DNA from: Collinsella sp.
GTDB taxonomy: Bacteria; Actinomycetota; Coriobacteriia; Coriobacteriales; Coriobacteriaceae
Assembly (NCBI GenBank): GCA_019414545.1
Contig: DXLV01000019.1
Location: 1,375 to 23,350 of the forward strand
Length of the DNA stretch: 21,976 nt
Direction: 5' to 3'
Shown here: positions 6,323 to 13,400 of the stretch, piece by piece
How positions within the stretch are numbered: position 1 is the first letter of the stretch
How the letters are laid out: each line of letters begins with the position of its first letter
Notes under the pieces: model-generated
Databases searched by the model: none
Told to the model about the DNA's origin: nothing
What the model saw: the letters and a program-made list of their open reading frames with translations, nothing else
Program-made: the position numbers and the translations under genes

Positions 6323-8104
6323 ATGACAGACGAGCTGGACCCCCAGACTCAACAGCATATTGATGATTCGGCAGACACCATTGACGACTGCGATACTTCT
6401 GCCAGCAGCGATGGCGGCATTGATGCCGCTGTCGAGGAGGCTCCTGCCGCCGCAGACGAGGCCGCAGACGCAAATGTCACCGCAGAGCAAGACAAAGAAG
6501 AGCAGCTAGAGCAGCCGGACCCGAGCGATACCGAGCCCAAGACTGAGAACGCCCCGCAAGCAGCGGGCCCCATCGAGGTGTCTTCGGAAGAAGAGCTCGA
6601 CGCCGTCATGGACTCCATGATGGATGCCGTCAAAGCGATGAAGGACGCTGTCGCCGATGCCGACGTTGACGCCGAAGAGGAAGAAGCCGCCGAGGCTGCC
6701 TCGACGTTTGTGCCCGGCGAGACCCCGGTTGCCGACCAGGGCAGCACCATGCCCTCGTTCCTGCAACTCGAGCACCCCACGATCGGTACCGACGCGGTCG
6801 ACCCGCACGCAGCGGGCTTTTCCGTGATCGAAGGCGGCACCGGCAATATCGCCACGCCGCAGACTGCCGATACGAATGCCGCCGAAGCCGCGTACCCGGC
6901 CACCACGCATGCCCCCGCCACGAGCCGCGACCTGGGGAGCGCCGTCTCAAACACCGCTAACGCCGTGGGCACTTTTATCGCCCAGGGCGCGTCGGCCATG
7001 CGCGAGATGAACGCCGCCAAGAAGGCACTCGCCGATGCCCGCGCCCACCTGTCCGAGCTTGAGCAGCGCATCGCCGACCAGGCAGAGGAGCTCGAGACGC
7101 GCCAGGACATCGCAGGCCGCTACGATCAGATCATCGCCGACCAGCGCCAGGCAATCGCCACGGCACAAAAGACCGCTGCGGCCGCCGAGATTGACCGCGA
7201 CGCCCATGCCGCCAAAGCGACTGAGCTCAAGGGCCAGCTCGAGCAAATGAAGGCAGAGGACGATGCGACCGAGCTCCGCCTGAAGGCTGCACTCGACGCC
7301 GTGGAAGCCCGCGAGGCGAGTTCGCGCGAGACCGGCAACCGCCTGGTTCGTCGCCTTGAGGATTCCAAGCGCATCCGCGACAAAGTGAAGGCTGAGCGCG
7401 ATACCGGTGTCGCCGCCGCACGACAAACTGCCGATGCTACGCGCGCACAGCTCGAGACCTTGCGTCGCGAGTATGCCGAGCTGCAGCGCAACCCTTCGGC
7501 AAATCCCGCCAATTACACCGTGCGCACCAGCGAGCTGTCTATGCAAATCTCCGACGCTGCCGACGCCCTCCGCAAGGCCGAGGAAGACATTCCGCGCGTG
7601 ACCGCCGATCTTGAGCATTCACTTGCCGCCGCCGAGCAGGCCGTCGAGCAGGCTCAAGCCCCTATCGCCGACGCAAAACGCGCGCACCAAGCCGTGACGA
7701 CCGAAGCCGATGCCGCGCGCGACGAGTTGCAGACGGCGAAGACTGCCGCCGCGACTCGTCAGCGCGAACTGCGCGAGAAGATCGCCGCGGAGGACAAGGC
7801 ACGCCGCGACCAGGAGCAGACCATCGCCAACGCCCAAGCAGATGCCGCACATGCGCAGTCGATTATCGAGCAGGCGACCGAGGTGCACGACCATCCCGAG
7901 ATCACCGAATCGCTCGCCGGGTCCTTGGCACGCGACAAGGCCGAGCATACCGAGACCGAGCGCGAAGTTGCCCAACTTGAGGCCGCCGAAGACGACGTGC
8001 GCAAGCGAACCCGCGACTCACGCGTCAAATTCACCGGAGCCATCGTCTGCATCATCGCCGCAATCCTGGTGATCATCGCAATCTGGTTGTTCGCGAGCAA
8101 GTAA
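6323..8104 (+). CDS. Ala-rich coiled-coil protein with C-terminal membrane anchor, function unknown
   Basis: GAGGAG at 6308-6313 lies 9 nt before the ATG at 6323, which I prefer to the ATG at 6317 (3 nt spacing) or the far upstream 6200. The product has about 593 residues. Residues 1-110 are acidic and low complexity (D, E, A, T), 110-210 remain acidic or disordered, about 215-565 form long heptad-like coiled coil rich in A, E, R, Q and K, and the last 22 residues are one hydrophobic helix (AIVCIIAAILVIIAIWLF) followed by ASK. There is no signal peptide, so it should be tail-anchored with the coil in the cytoplasm. I do not recognise a family. Division-septum or envelope scaffold is one guess from architecture only. 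A strong hairpin with a T-tract ends the gene. Confidence 0.8.
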   Translation: MTDELDPQTQQHIDDSADTIDDCDTSASSDGGIDAAVEEAPAAADEAADANVTAEQDKEEQLEQPDPSDTEPKTENAPQAAGPIEVSSEEELDAVMDSMMDAVKAMKDAVADADVDAEEEEAAEAASTFVPGETPVADQGSTMPSFLQLEHPTIGTDAVDPHAAGFSVIEGGTGNIATPQTADTNAAEAAYPATTHAPATSRDLGSAVSNTANAVGTFIAQGASAMREMNAAKKALADARAHLSELEQRIADQAEELETRQDIAGRYDQIIADQRQAIATAQKTAAAAEIDRDAHAAKATELKGQLEQMKAEDDATELRLKAALDAVEAREASSRETGNRLVRRLEDSKRIRDKVKAERDTGVAAARQTADATRAQLETLRREYAELQRNPSANPANYTVRTSELSMQISDAADALRKAEEDIPRVTADLEHSLAAAEQAVEQAQAPIADAKRAHQAVTTEADAARDELQTAKTAAATRQRELREKIAAEDKARRDQEQTIANAQADAAHAQSIIEQATEVHDHPEITESLAGSLARDKAEHTETEREVAQLEAAEDDVRKRTRDSRVKFTGAIVCIIAAILVIIAIWLFASK

Positions 8105-8130
8105 GCCGGTTGCCAAAAACGCCCCAACGC

Positions 8131-8201
8131 AGTTGCGGTGAGATAGTTCCTGTTTAGCCCTCAAAAAGGCCAATTCAAGAACTATCTCACCGCAACTTTT
8201 T
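8131..8201 (+). terminator. Long hairpin with T-tract after the coiled-coil gene
   Basis: AGTTGCGGTGAGATAGTTC (8131-8149) is exactly complementary to 8179-8197, a 19-bp perfect stem with a 29-nt loop, followed by TTTTT (8197-8201). The T-tract supports termination on the plus strand. The stem is longer and less GC-rich than an ordinary terminator and may be a repeat element serving as one. Confidence 0.6.
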
Positions 8202-8203
8202 GA

Positions 8204-8325
8204 TTGGTGCAAAGGGGTCAGGCTACTTTGCACCAACTTGGTGCATATAAACCTGTCCCCATTGCACCAACAACGTTTGCCCAGATAAAACCTGCCAAAA
8301 TAAACCTGTCCCTTGTTGGCAGGTT
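8204..8325. repeat. Cluster of short inverted repeats (TTGGTGCA and AACCTGCCAA families)
   Basis: TTGGTGCAAAG (8204-8214) pairs with CTTTGCACCAA (8226-8236); a second TTGGTGCA (8238-8245) pairs with TGCACCAA (8263-8270); AACCTGCCAA (8289-8298) pairs with TTGGCAGGTT (8316-8325). ATAAACCTGTCCC occurs twice, near 8248 and 8300. The look is that of a REP-like palindromic unit. No REP-associated transposase is encoded in the window. Confidence 0.55.
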
Positions 8326-8355
8326 GAACCACGGCAACGCCAATGTTTTGGCGAA

Positions 8356-8503
8356 GTCAGCGAAAACCCGCCAGAGCGAGCAAGGTGCCTTGAAACAAGG
8401 CGGCATTGACCTTCTGGTCATGCCGCCGAAGTTGAAAGGCAGATTGCCGCTCTGGCGGGTTTGCAGCGTCAAGTGGTTACGCGGTTCGTAGAACCGCGTA
8501 ACC
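8356..8503. ncRNA. Structured repeat element next to queA (candidate RNA)
   Basis: The layout is the same as the element at 5078-5225. After a GTCAGCGA tag (8356-8363), a 15-bp outer stem (8364-8378 with 8448-8462, containing CCCGCCAGAGCG) is followed by GCAA/TTGC, a GGT/AGA loop, GCCTT (8387-8391)/AAGGC (8436-8440), a GAAAC/GAAGTTGA loop, and GGCGGCATTGACC (8399-8411) with GGTCATGCCGCC (8416-8427), one bulge, around TTCT. A GCAGCGTC tag (8463-8470) leads to a 13-bp hairpin (8475-8487/8491-8503) whose last base belongs to the queA stop codon. Compared with the other copy the loops are kept while several stems change on both sides. Confidence 0.6.
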
Positions 8504-9720
8504 TAAAGAATGAGCATCGCGTCGCCAAAGCTGAAGAAGCGATAGCGCTCCTCGATGGCGGCGGCATAGGCATCCATGATCTGGTCGCGGGTGGCAAGTG
8601 CGCTCACGAGCATCATGAGCGTGGAGCGCGGCACGTGGAAGTTCGTGATCAGCGCGTCGACCACGTGATAGGTCGATCCGGGCATGAGGTAGAGCTGCGT
8701 CGTGGCATTCTCGCGCACCACGATGTCGCCGCGGCCGAGCGTGTCGGCGCCGTCCTCGCGGCCTTCAAAATAGCGCGCTGTCACGGCCGGGTCGGACACC
8801 GGCGCCCCAGCGTCAAACGCGCTCTCGAGCGAGCGTACTGCGGTGGTACCAACGGCGATCACGCGGTGCCCCTCGGCCTTAGCCTTATGCACGGCGTCGA
8901 CCACCTCCTGCGACACGTGGTAGCGCTCGGTGTGCATGACGTGCTGCGTGGGGTCGTCCTCCTCCACCAGACGGAAGGTATCGATACCCACCTCGAGCTC
9001 AACGGCGGCAAACTTCGCGCCCTTGGCCTCGATAGCGGCCATGAGCTCGGGCGTAAAGTGGAGGCCCGCCGTAGGAGCGGCAGCCGAATGCTCCTCCTTC
9101 ATGGCGTAGACGGTCTGATACTTCTCGGGATCGCCCTCGTAATCGGTAATGTAGGGCGGCAGCGGCACGTGACCGGCGGCGTGAATGGCCTCGTCGAGCG
9201 TGCGCGGCTCGCCGGCAGCATTGCAGCCGGCCGGCTCAAAGCGCACCAGACGGCCACCGCGGCTATCGGTGACAAAGTCGACGACCTCGGCCGTCAGCAC
9301 CACGGGCGCGCCCTCGGGCGCATGGGCGCCGCCCGCACGATACTCAATCTGAGCACCGGGCTTCAGACGCTTGCCGGGCTTGACCAGGCACTCCCAAACG
9401 TGACCCAGCGGATCCACGTCCTCGCGGCGCTTGAGCAGCAGCGTCTCGACCACGCCACCCGAGCCTGCCTTGCGACCGATCAGGCGGGCCGGCATCACGC
9501 GCGTCTTGTTGATGACGAGCACGTCGCCCGGCTCGATGTAGTCGATGATGTCACGGAAGATACGGTGCTCAACGGTGCCGCCATGCTCCAGCGGCGTTCC
9601 TGCCTCGGAGCCCTTGCGATCCACCACCAGCAGGCGGCAGGAGTCGCGAGGCTCGGCAGGAGCCTGGGCGATCAGTTCCTCAGGAAGGTTGTAGTCAAAA
9701 TCATCGGTACGCATAGACAC
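8503..9720 (-). CDS. queA: S-adenosylmethionine:tRNA ribosyltransferase-isomerase QueA
   Basis: QueA moves and isomerises the ribose of SAM onto preQ1-tRNA to give epoxyqueuosine-tRNA. Family landmarks are YNLPEELIAQAP near the N-terminus, INKTRVMPARLIGRK, APTAGLHFT, VELEVGIDTFR, VGTTAVRSLE and NFHVPRSTLMMLVSA. At 405 residues it is longer than the usual 340-360; the extra length is in the middle, around the segment preceding GDPEKYQTVYA. The start is GTG at 9720: AAGGAG (9734-9729) is 8 nt away, while the ATG two codons later would be 14 nt away. It lies 64 nt downstream of queH on the same strand, so the two probably form one transcript; together they cover consecutive steps of queuosine synthesis. 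Confidence 0.97.
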   Translation of the reverse strand: MSMRTDDFDYNLPEELIAQAPAEPRDSCRLLVVDRKGSEAGTPLEHGGTVEHRIFRDIIDYIEPGDVLVINKTRVMPARLIGRKAGSGGVVETLLLKRREDVDPLGHVWECLVKPGKRLKPGAQIEYRAGGAHAPEGAPVVLTAEVVDFVTDSRGGRLVRFEPAGCNAAGEPRTLDEAIHAAGHVPLPPYITDYEGDPEKYQTVYAMKEEHSAAAPTAGLHFTPELMAAIEAKGAKFAAVELEVGIDTFRLVEEDDPTQHVMHTERYHVSQEVVDAVHKAKAEGHRVIAVGTTAVRSLESAFDAGAPVSDPAVTARYFEGREDGADTLGRGDIVVRENATTQLYLMPGSTYHVVDALITNFHVPRSTLMMLVSALATRDQIMDAYAAAIEERYRFFSFGDAMLIL

Positions 9721-9784
9721 GTCGGATACTCCTTATATAGCTAAAGTCCGCTCTACATCCTAGCAGGCTGACGTCCCAAACGAA

Positions 9785-10366
9785 CTACTTTTTGGCGGCT
9801 TTGCGCTCGTCGCGGATGCGGGCGCGATCCATGGCCGCCTCGACGGCCGAGAATCGGCAGCCGCAATAATTCTGCCGATACATACCAAGCTCGCGCGAAC
9901 GACGCGTGGCCTCGGGGTAATACGGGCGAAAATCGCGAATCACCGGAGTGAGACCGCGGGCGGCAGCCAGACGCTCCAGCACGTCATTACAGGTATCGAA
10001 CAGCTGATACGGCGAGACGGCGAGCGTCGTACCCACAAACTCAAACCCGTGCTCCTGGGCCACGCGGCACGCCTCGGCCAAGCGCAAGGCATAGCACGCG
10101 CGACAGCGCCGGGGTCGATCGGCGCCCAGCGGTGCCACACCGGTCTCCCAACGGTCGCGGTCCTCGCCCGCCTCGATGAGCTCGATGCCGCCGTCGGCAC
10201 ACCACCGGCGCAGCTCGTCCAGGCGGCGCTGCCATTCATCGCGCGGCTGAATATTGGGGTTGGTCCAGCAAATCGTGGGCTCAAACCCCTCCTCGCGCAG
10301 CAGACGAACCGGCTCAAGCGAGCACGGCGCACAGCAGGCGTGCAACAGCAACGGCCTCATCAACAT
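9785..10366 (-). CDS. queH: Epoxyqueuosine reductase QueH
   Basis: QueH (formerly DUF208) reduces epoxyqueuosine-34 in tRNA to queuosine, replacing the unrelated cobalamin enzyme QueG. The 193-residue product has the full cysteine set: HACCAPCS (Cys11, Cys12, Cys15), CRAC (Cys88, Cys91) and YCGC (Cys168, Cys170), which together hold the iron-sulfur cluster and redox pair. It follows the DUF3267 gene by 30 nt and precedes queA. The start is either 10366 or the ATG at 10360; neither has a canonical Shine-Dalgarno, only GGGACGGGG directly in front. That leader matches part of the palindromic repeat at 13261-13381, so a repeat has supplied the initiation region. Confidence 0.95.
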   Translation of the reverse strand: MLMRPLLLHACCAPCSLEPVRLLREEGFEPTICWTNPNIQPRDEWQRRLDELRRWCADGGIELIEAGEDRDRWETGVAPLGADRPRRCRACYALRLAEACRVAQEHGFEFVGTTLAVSPYQLFDTCNDVLERLAAARGLTPVIRDFRPYYPEATRRSRELGMYRQNYCGCRFSAVEAAMDRARIRDERKAAKK

Positions 10367-10393
10367 CCCCGTCCCAGAAAAATCATCCCAAAA
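10361..10393. repeat. Partial copy of the palindromic repeat in the queH leader
   Basis: On the minus strand ATGATTTTTCTGGGACGGGG and the next two bases match 13271-13292 at 21 of 22 positions, and AGTCTTTTTGGGA just before it matches 13322-13334. The element overlaps the queH start codon and fills most of the gap to the DUF3267 gene. Confidence 0.55.
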
Positions 10394-10396
10394 AGA

Positions 10397-10966
10397 CTAC
10401 CTTGCGAAAAAGCGAACGCCAAAGGACGTGTCCACGCAGGCGATAATGCGGCGGTCGCGCAAAATGGTCCGCACGTAGTACCAGTCGCCCACACAGCCCG
10501 ACAAATGCAAGCCAGCCGCCAGGTAGCACAGCAGCGGATAGCCAGAGAACGCAAACCCCAAGGCAAACGCCGCCGTCACAACAACCGTCGGCGCCAGGCA
10601 AATCGCCATATACCGCATGCACGAATACACAACGCCCTCGGCGCAGGCGTAAATCATGCAGGTTTCGAGATTTGCCCCAAAGGTCACCCGAGCACCGGCA
10701 GGCGCCAGCAGCTTAAAAAACACCGCGTGCACCAGCTCGTGCACGGCAAATGACGCCGCCGAAACCGCAGCCAAACCGACCATCCAGCCCAAGACGGCCA
10801 TCCAACCGCCCGCCTCAGCCGCGTCCAAGTCCGCAGGCCCGCCCAGCAGCATAAACACCGGCACCAGGCACACAGCAAATGCGCTAAGCACGACCATCCC
10901 CCACACGAAGCAAGCGTGCAGAAAATCCTCGTCCTCAAACGCATGTATGTTGGAAATCTCATTCAT
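10397..10966 (-). CDS. DUF3267 membrane protein, putative zinc metallopeptidase
   Basis: A 189-residue membrane protein with about four hydrophobic segments (roughly 19-41, 55-75, 120-140, 142-160). A zinc-binding HELVH lies at 76-80, at the end of the second segment, and a GD pair occurs at 160-161 within HLSGCVGDWYYV, the pattern I associate with DUF3267 and site-2-protease-like intramembrane proteins. The substrate is unknown. It stands first in an apparent operon with queH and queA; there is no obvious functional link to tRNA modification. The start at 10966 is chosen from frame and homology-like N-terminus; its Shine-Dalgarno is weak. Confidence 0.75.
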   Translation of the reverse strand: MNEISNIHAFEDEDFLHACFVWGMVVLSAFAVCLVPVFMLLGGPADLDAAEAGGWMAVLGWMVGLAAVSAASFAVHELVHAVFFKLLAPAGARVTFGANLETCMIYACAEGVVYSCMRYMAICLAPTVVVTAAFALGFAFSGYPLLCYLAAGLHLSGCVGDWYYVRTILRDRRIIACVDTSFGVRFFAR

Positions 10967-11008
10967 AGCATCTTAGGATAGCGCCCCTGCCACGTACCCG
11001 TCCGCATG

Positions 11009-11017
11009 TGCGATAAT
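11009..11017 (+). promoter_or_regulatory. Extended -10 promoter of metG
   Basis: TGCGATAAT, a TGn-extended -10 element, lies about 82 nt upstream of the metG start. No good -35 is present at 16-18 nt, as is common for extended -10 promoters. The same TGTGCGATAAT string precedes the degV gene. Confidence 0.45.
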
Positions 11018-11098
11018 GTCGAACGATATGCACGAATTGACCACCGCGTCGCCAGGCCTTGCGCCCGGCCGCGCTCTCACCATATGCGAAGGAGTCCC

Positions 11099-13249
11099 AT
11101 GGCATCCAAATACTCCATGAACGACCGTCCCAGCTGGCCTCGCCGCGCCATCGTTACCGCCGGCGAGCCCTACGGCAACAAGGGCCTTCACTTTGGCCAC
11201 GTTGGTGGCGTCTTTGTCCCGGCCGACTTCTTCGCCCGCTTCCTGCGCGACCGTCTGGGCCGCGAGAACGTCATCTTCACCTCGGGCACCGACTGCTACG
11301 GCTCGCCCATCATGGAGAGCTACCGCAAGCTCAAGGAGAACGAGGGCTACGACAAGTCCATTAACGAGTATGTCGAGTCCAATCACTCCCGCCAGGCCGC
11401 GACCCTCAACAACTACAACATCAGCTGCGATATCTACGGCGGCTCGGGCCTTGAGCCGGCGGCCCAGATCCACAACGAGGTGACTGCCGAGATTATCGAG
11501 CGCCTGCACGAGCAGGGCACCATCTCCAAGCGCTCCACGCTGCAGTTCTACGACGCCAAGGCCGGCACATTCCTCAACGGCCGCCAGGTGATCGGCCGCT
11601 GCCCCATCCAAGGCTGCAAGTCCGAGAAGGCGTACGCCGACGAGTGCGACCTGGGTCACCAGTTTGAGCCCGAAGAGCTCATCGCGCCCAAGAGCCAGCT
11701 CACCGGCGAGGTGCCCGAGCTGCGCCCGGTCGACAACCTCTACTTCGACCTACCCGCCTACCTCGACTTTATGAAGACCTACACCGCCAAGCTCGCCCAG
11801 AACCCGCAGGTTCGCTCCGTGGTCTCCAAGACCATGGAGGAGTGGCTGCTGCCGGCTCAGCTTTACATTCAGAACAAGTTCCGCGAGGCCTTCGACGCCG
11901 TTGAGGACCAGCTCCCCGAGCACACCGTGCTGGAACCCGAGGGCAACAAGAGCAGCTTTACCGTCACCTTCCCCAGCTGGAAAGAGCGCGACGACGCCCA
12001 CGCGGTGCTCGCCAACGGCGGCGTGCGCTTCCGCAGCGGCAAGGCGCTCGTGCCCTTCCGCATCACCGGCAACATCGACTGGGGCGTTCCGGTGCCCGAG
12101 GTCGATGGCGTCTCCGACGTCACCTGCTGGTGCTGGCCCGAGAGCCTGTGGGCGCCCATCAGCTACACCCGCACCGTACTCGCCCGCGACGCCCGCGCCG
12201 CCGGCGTGGCCGAGGGTGTCGCCGCCCAGGACGCCGCCCTCATGGGCAAGCCCGCCGCCGATTCCACGCAGGTCCCCGCACCCACCTACCAGCACAGCTC
12301 GCTCGATTGGCGCGACTGGTGGTGCTCGGACGACGCGCAGATCTATCAGTTCATCGGTCAGGACAACATCTACTTCTACTGCATCGCGCAGACCGCCATG
12401 TGGGAGGCCCTGGGTTGGGACCTTACGCAGAGCACCGTCAGCGCCTGCTATCACCTGCTCTACATGGGCAAAAAGGCCAGCTCGTCCTCGCAGACGCCTC
12501 CCCCGCCGGCAGACGACCTGCTCAACCACTACACCTGCGAGCAGATGCGCGCGCACTGGCTGTCGCTCGGCCTATCCGAGAAGCCGGTGAGCTTTAGTCC
12601 CAAGGCATACGACACGCGTGTGACCGGCAAGGACAAGGACGGCAACGAGGTGCGTGCCTGCGACGACAAGCGCGTTATCGATCCGGCCCTTAAGGAGAGC
12701 GCCCTTTTGACCGGCGTCTTCAACCGCCTGGCCCGCAGCTGCTTCTACGGCGTCGCCATCAAGGAGGGCGACGAGAGCCCCTATCGCAACGGCTGCATCC
12801 CCGCCGGCGCCGCCTCCGCCACCGTGGTCGAAGCCGCCGAGCAGGCAGCTCTCGCCTTTGAGCAAGCCATGTACAAGTTCGAAACGCACCGCGCGCTCGC
12901 CGTGTGCGACGACTACCTGCGTGCCGCCAACAAGCGCTGGAGCGACGCCTCCAAGGCCGCCAACAAGCTCGAGGGCGAGCCGGCCAATGCAGCAATGACG
13001 CAGGCCCTCGTCGACGCCTTTACCGAGCTGCGCGTGGCGACCGTGCTCATGCACGGCATTGTCCCGGCCGGCTGCGAGCTCATCTGCGAGTACTTCGACG
13101 TCGATCCGGTCGCCTTCTTTAGCTGGGATAACATCTTCGCCTCCACGGACGAGTTTGTGGAGAGCCTGGGCGAGAAGCCCGGCGAGCACCGCGTGAAGCC
13201 GCTGCCCCCGCGCTTCGACTTCTTCAGCAAGCACGAGAGCCAGTACTAG
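11099..13249 (+). CDS. metG: Methionyl-tRNA synthetase-like class I tRNA ligase with degenerate KMSKS
   Basis: From the ATG at 11099 (AAGGAG at 11089-11094) the product has 716 residues. Landmarks align with E. coli MetRS as I remember it: HFGH (31-34) for HIGH, TSGTDCYGSPIM (61-72), a zinc knuckle with Cys168, Cys173, Cys183 and His187, GNIDWGVPVP, FIGQDNIYFY (418-427), and an anticodon-binding helical domain with Asn542 and Trp614 in plausible recognition positions. The KMSKS loop reads GKKASSSS (457-464), so the second lysine is lost. Insertions are present near 262-318 and 363-405, and there is no C-terminal EMAP-like tRNA-binding domain. It may be the only MetRS of the organism or a diverged second copy; the window cannot tell. 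Confidence 0.85.
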   Translation: MASKYSMNDRPSWPRRAIVTAGEPYGNKGLHFGHVGGVFVPADFFARFLRDRLGRENVIFTSGTDCYGSPIMESYRKLKENEGYDKSINEYVESNHSRQAATLNNYNISCDIYGGSGLEPAAQIHNEVTAEIIERLHEQGTISKRSTLQFYDAKAGTFLNGRQVIGRCPIQGCKSEKAYADECDLGHQFEPEELIAPKSQLTGEVPELRPVDNLYFDLPAYLDFMKTYTAKLAQNPQVRSVVSKTMEEWLLPAQLYIQNKFREAFDAVEDQLPEHTVLEPEGNKSSFTVTFPSWKERDDAHAVLANGGVRFRSGKALVPFRITGNIDWGVPVPEVDGVSDVTCWCWPESLWAPISYTRTVLARDARAAGVAEGVAAQDAALMGKPAADSTQVPAPTYQHSSLDWRDWWCSDDAQIYQFIGQDNIYFYCIAQTAMWEALGWDLTQSTVSACYHLLYMGKKASSSSQTPPPPADDLLNHYTCEQMRAHWLSLGLSEKPVSFSPKAYDTRVTGKDKDGNEVRACDDKRVIDPALKESALLTGVFNRLARSCFYGVAIKEGDESPYRNGCIPAGAASATVVEAAEQAALAFEQAMYKFETHRALAVCDDYLRAANKRWSDASKAANKLEGEPANAAMTQALVDAFTELRVATVLMHGIVPAGCELICEYFDVDPVAFFSWDNIFASTDEFVESLGEKPGEHRVKPLPPRFDFFSKHESQY

Positions 13250-13260
13250 GCAACCGCAAT

Positions 13261-13381
13261 GCGCCCGGGAATGATTATTCTGGGACGGGGATTAAAAAAT
13301 CATTCCCGGGCGCCGCAAAGCAGTCTTTTTGGGACGGGAATCATTAAATGATTTTTTAATCCCCGTCCCAGAATAATCATT
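13261..13381. repeat. Interleaved palindromic element between metG and the rRNA methyltransferase gene
   Basis: Two overlapping perfect inverted repeats occur. The first has 16-bp arms, 13261-13276 with 13298-13313 (GCGCCCGGGAATGATT). The second has 35-bp arms, 13270-13304 with 13347-13381, containing TTCTGGGACGGGG. They share bases and cannot form together. A further TGGGACGGG copy lies at 13329-13337. The element ends 5 nt before the GGAAGGAAA ribosome binding site of the next gene. A partial copy lies in the queH leader. Confidence 0.75.
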
Positions 13382-13400
13382 TAGGTGGAAGGAAAGACGG

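Larger units (their letters stand above)
8105..8502. other. 398-nt convergent gap, filled with repeats
   Basis: It lies between the 3' ends of the coiled-coil gene and queA. It contains no credible gene: from left to right a hairpin with T-tract, short palindromes, a CGCCAA-TGTT-TTGGCG hairpin near 8337-8352, and the rod-like structured element with its terminal hairpin. Confidence 0.75.

Noticed and set aside
5078..8503. CRISPR array suggested by repeated sequences
   Set aside because: The copies are single, far apart and structured, with no regular spacing or spacers.
8461..9744. 427-codon plus-strand frame opposite queA
   Set aside because: It is the antisense shadow of queA with no domain of its own.
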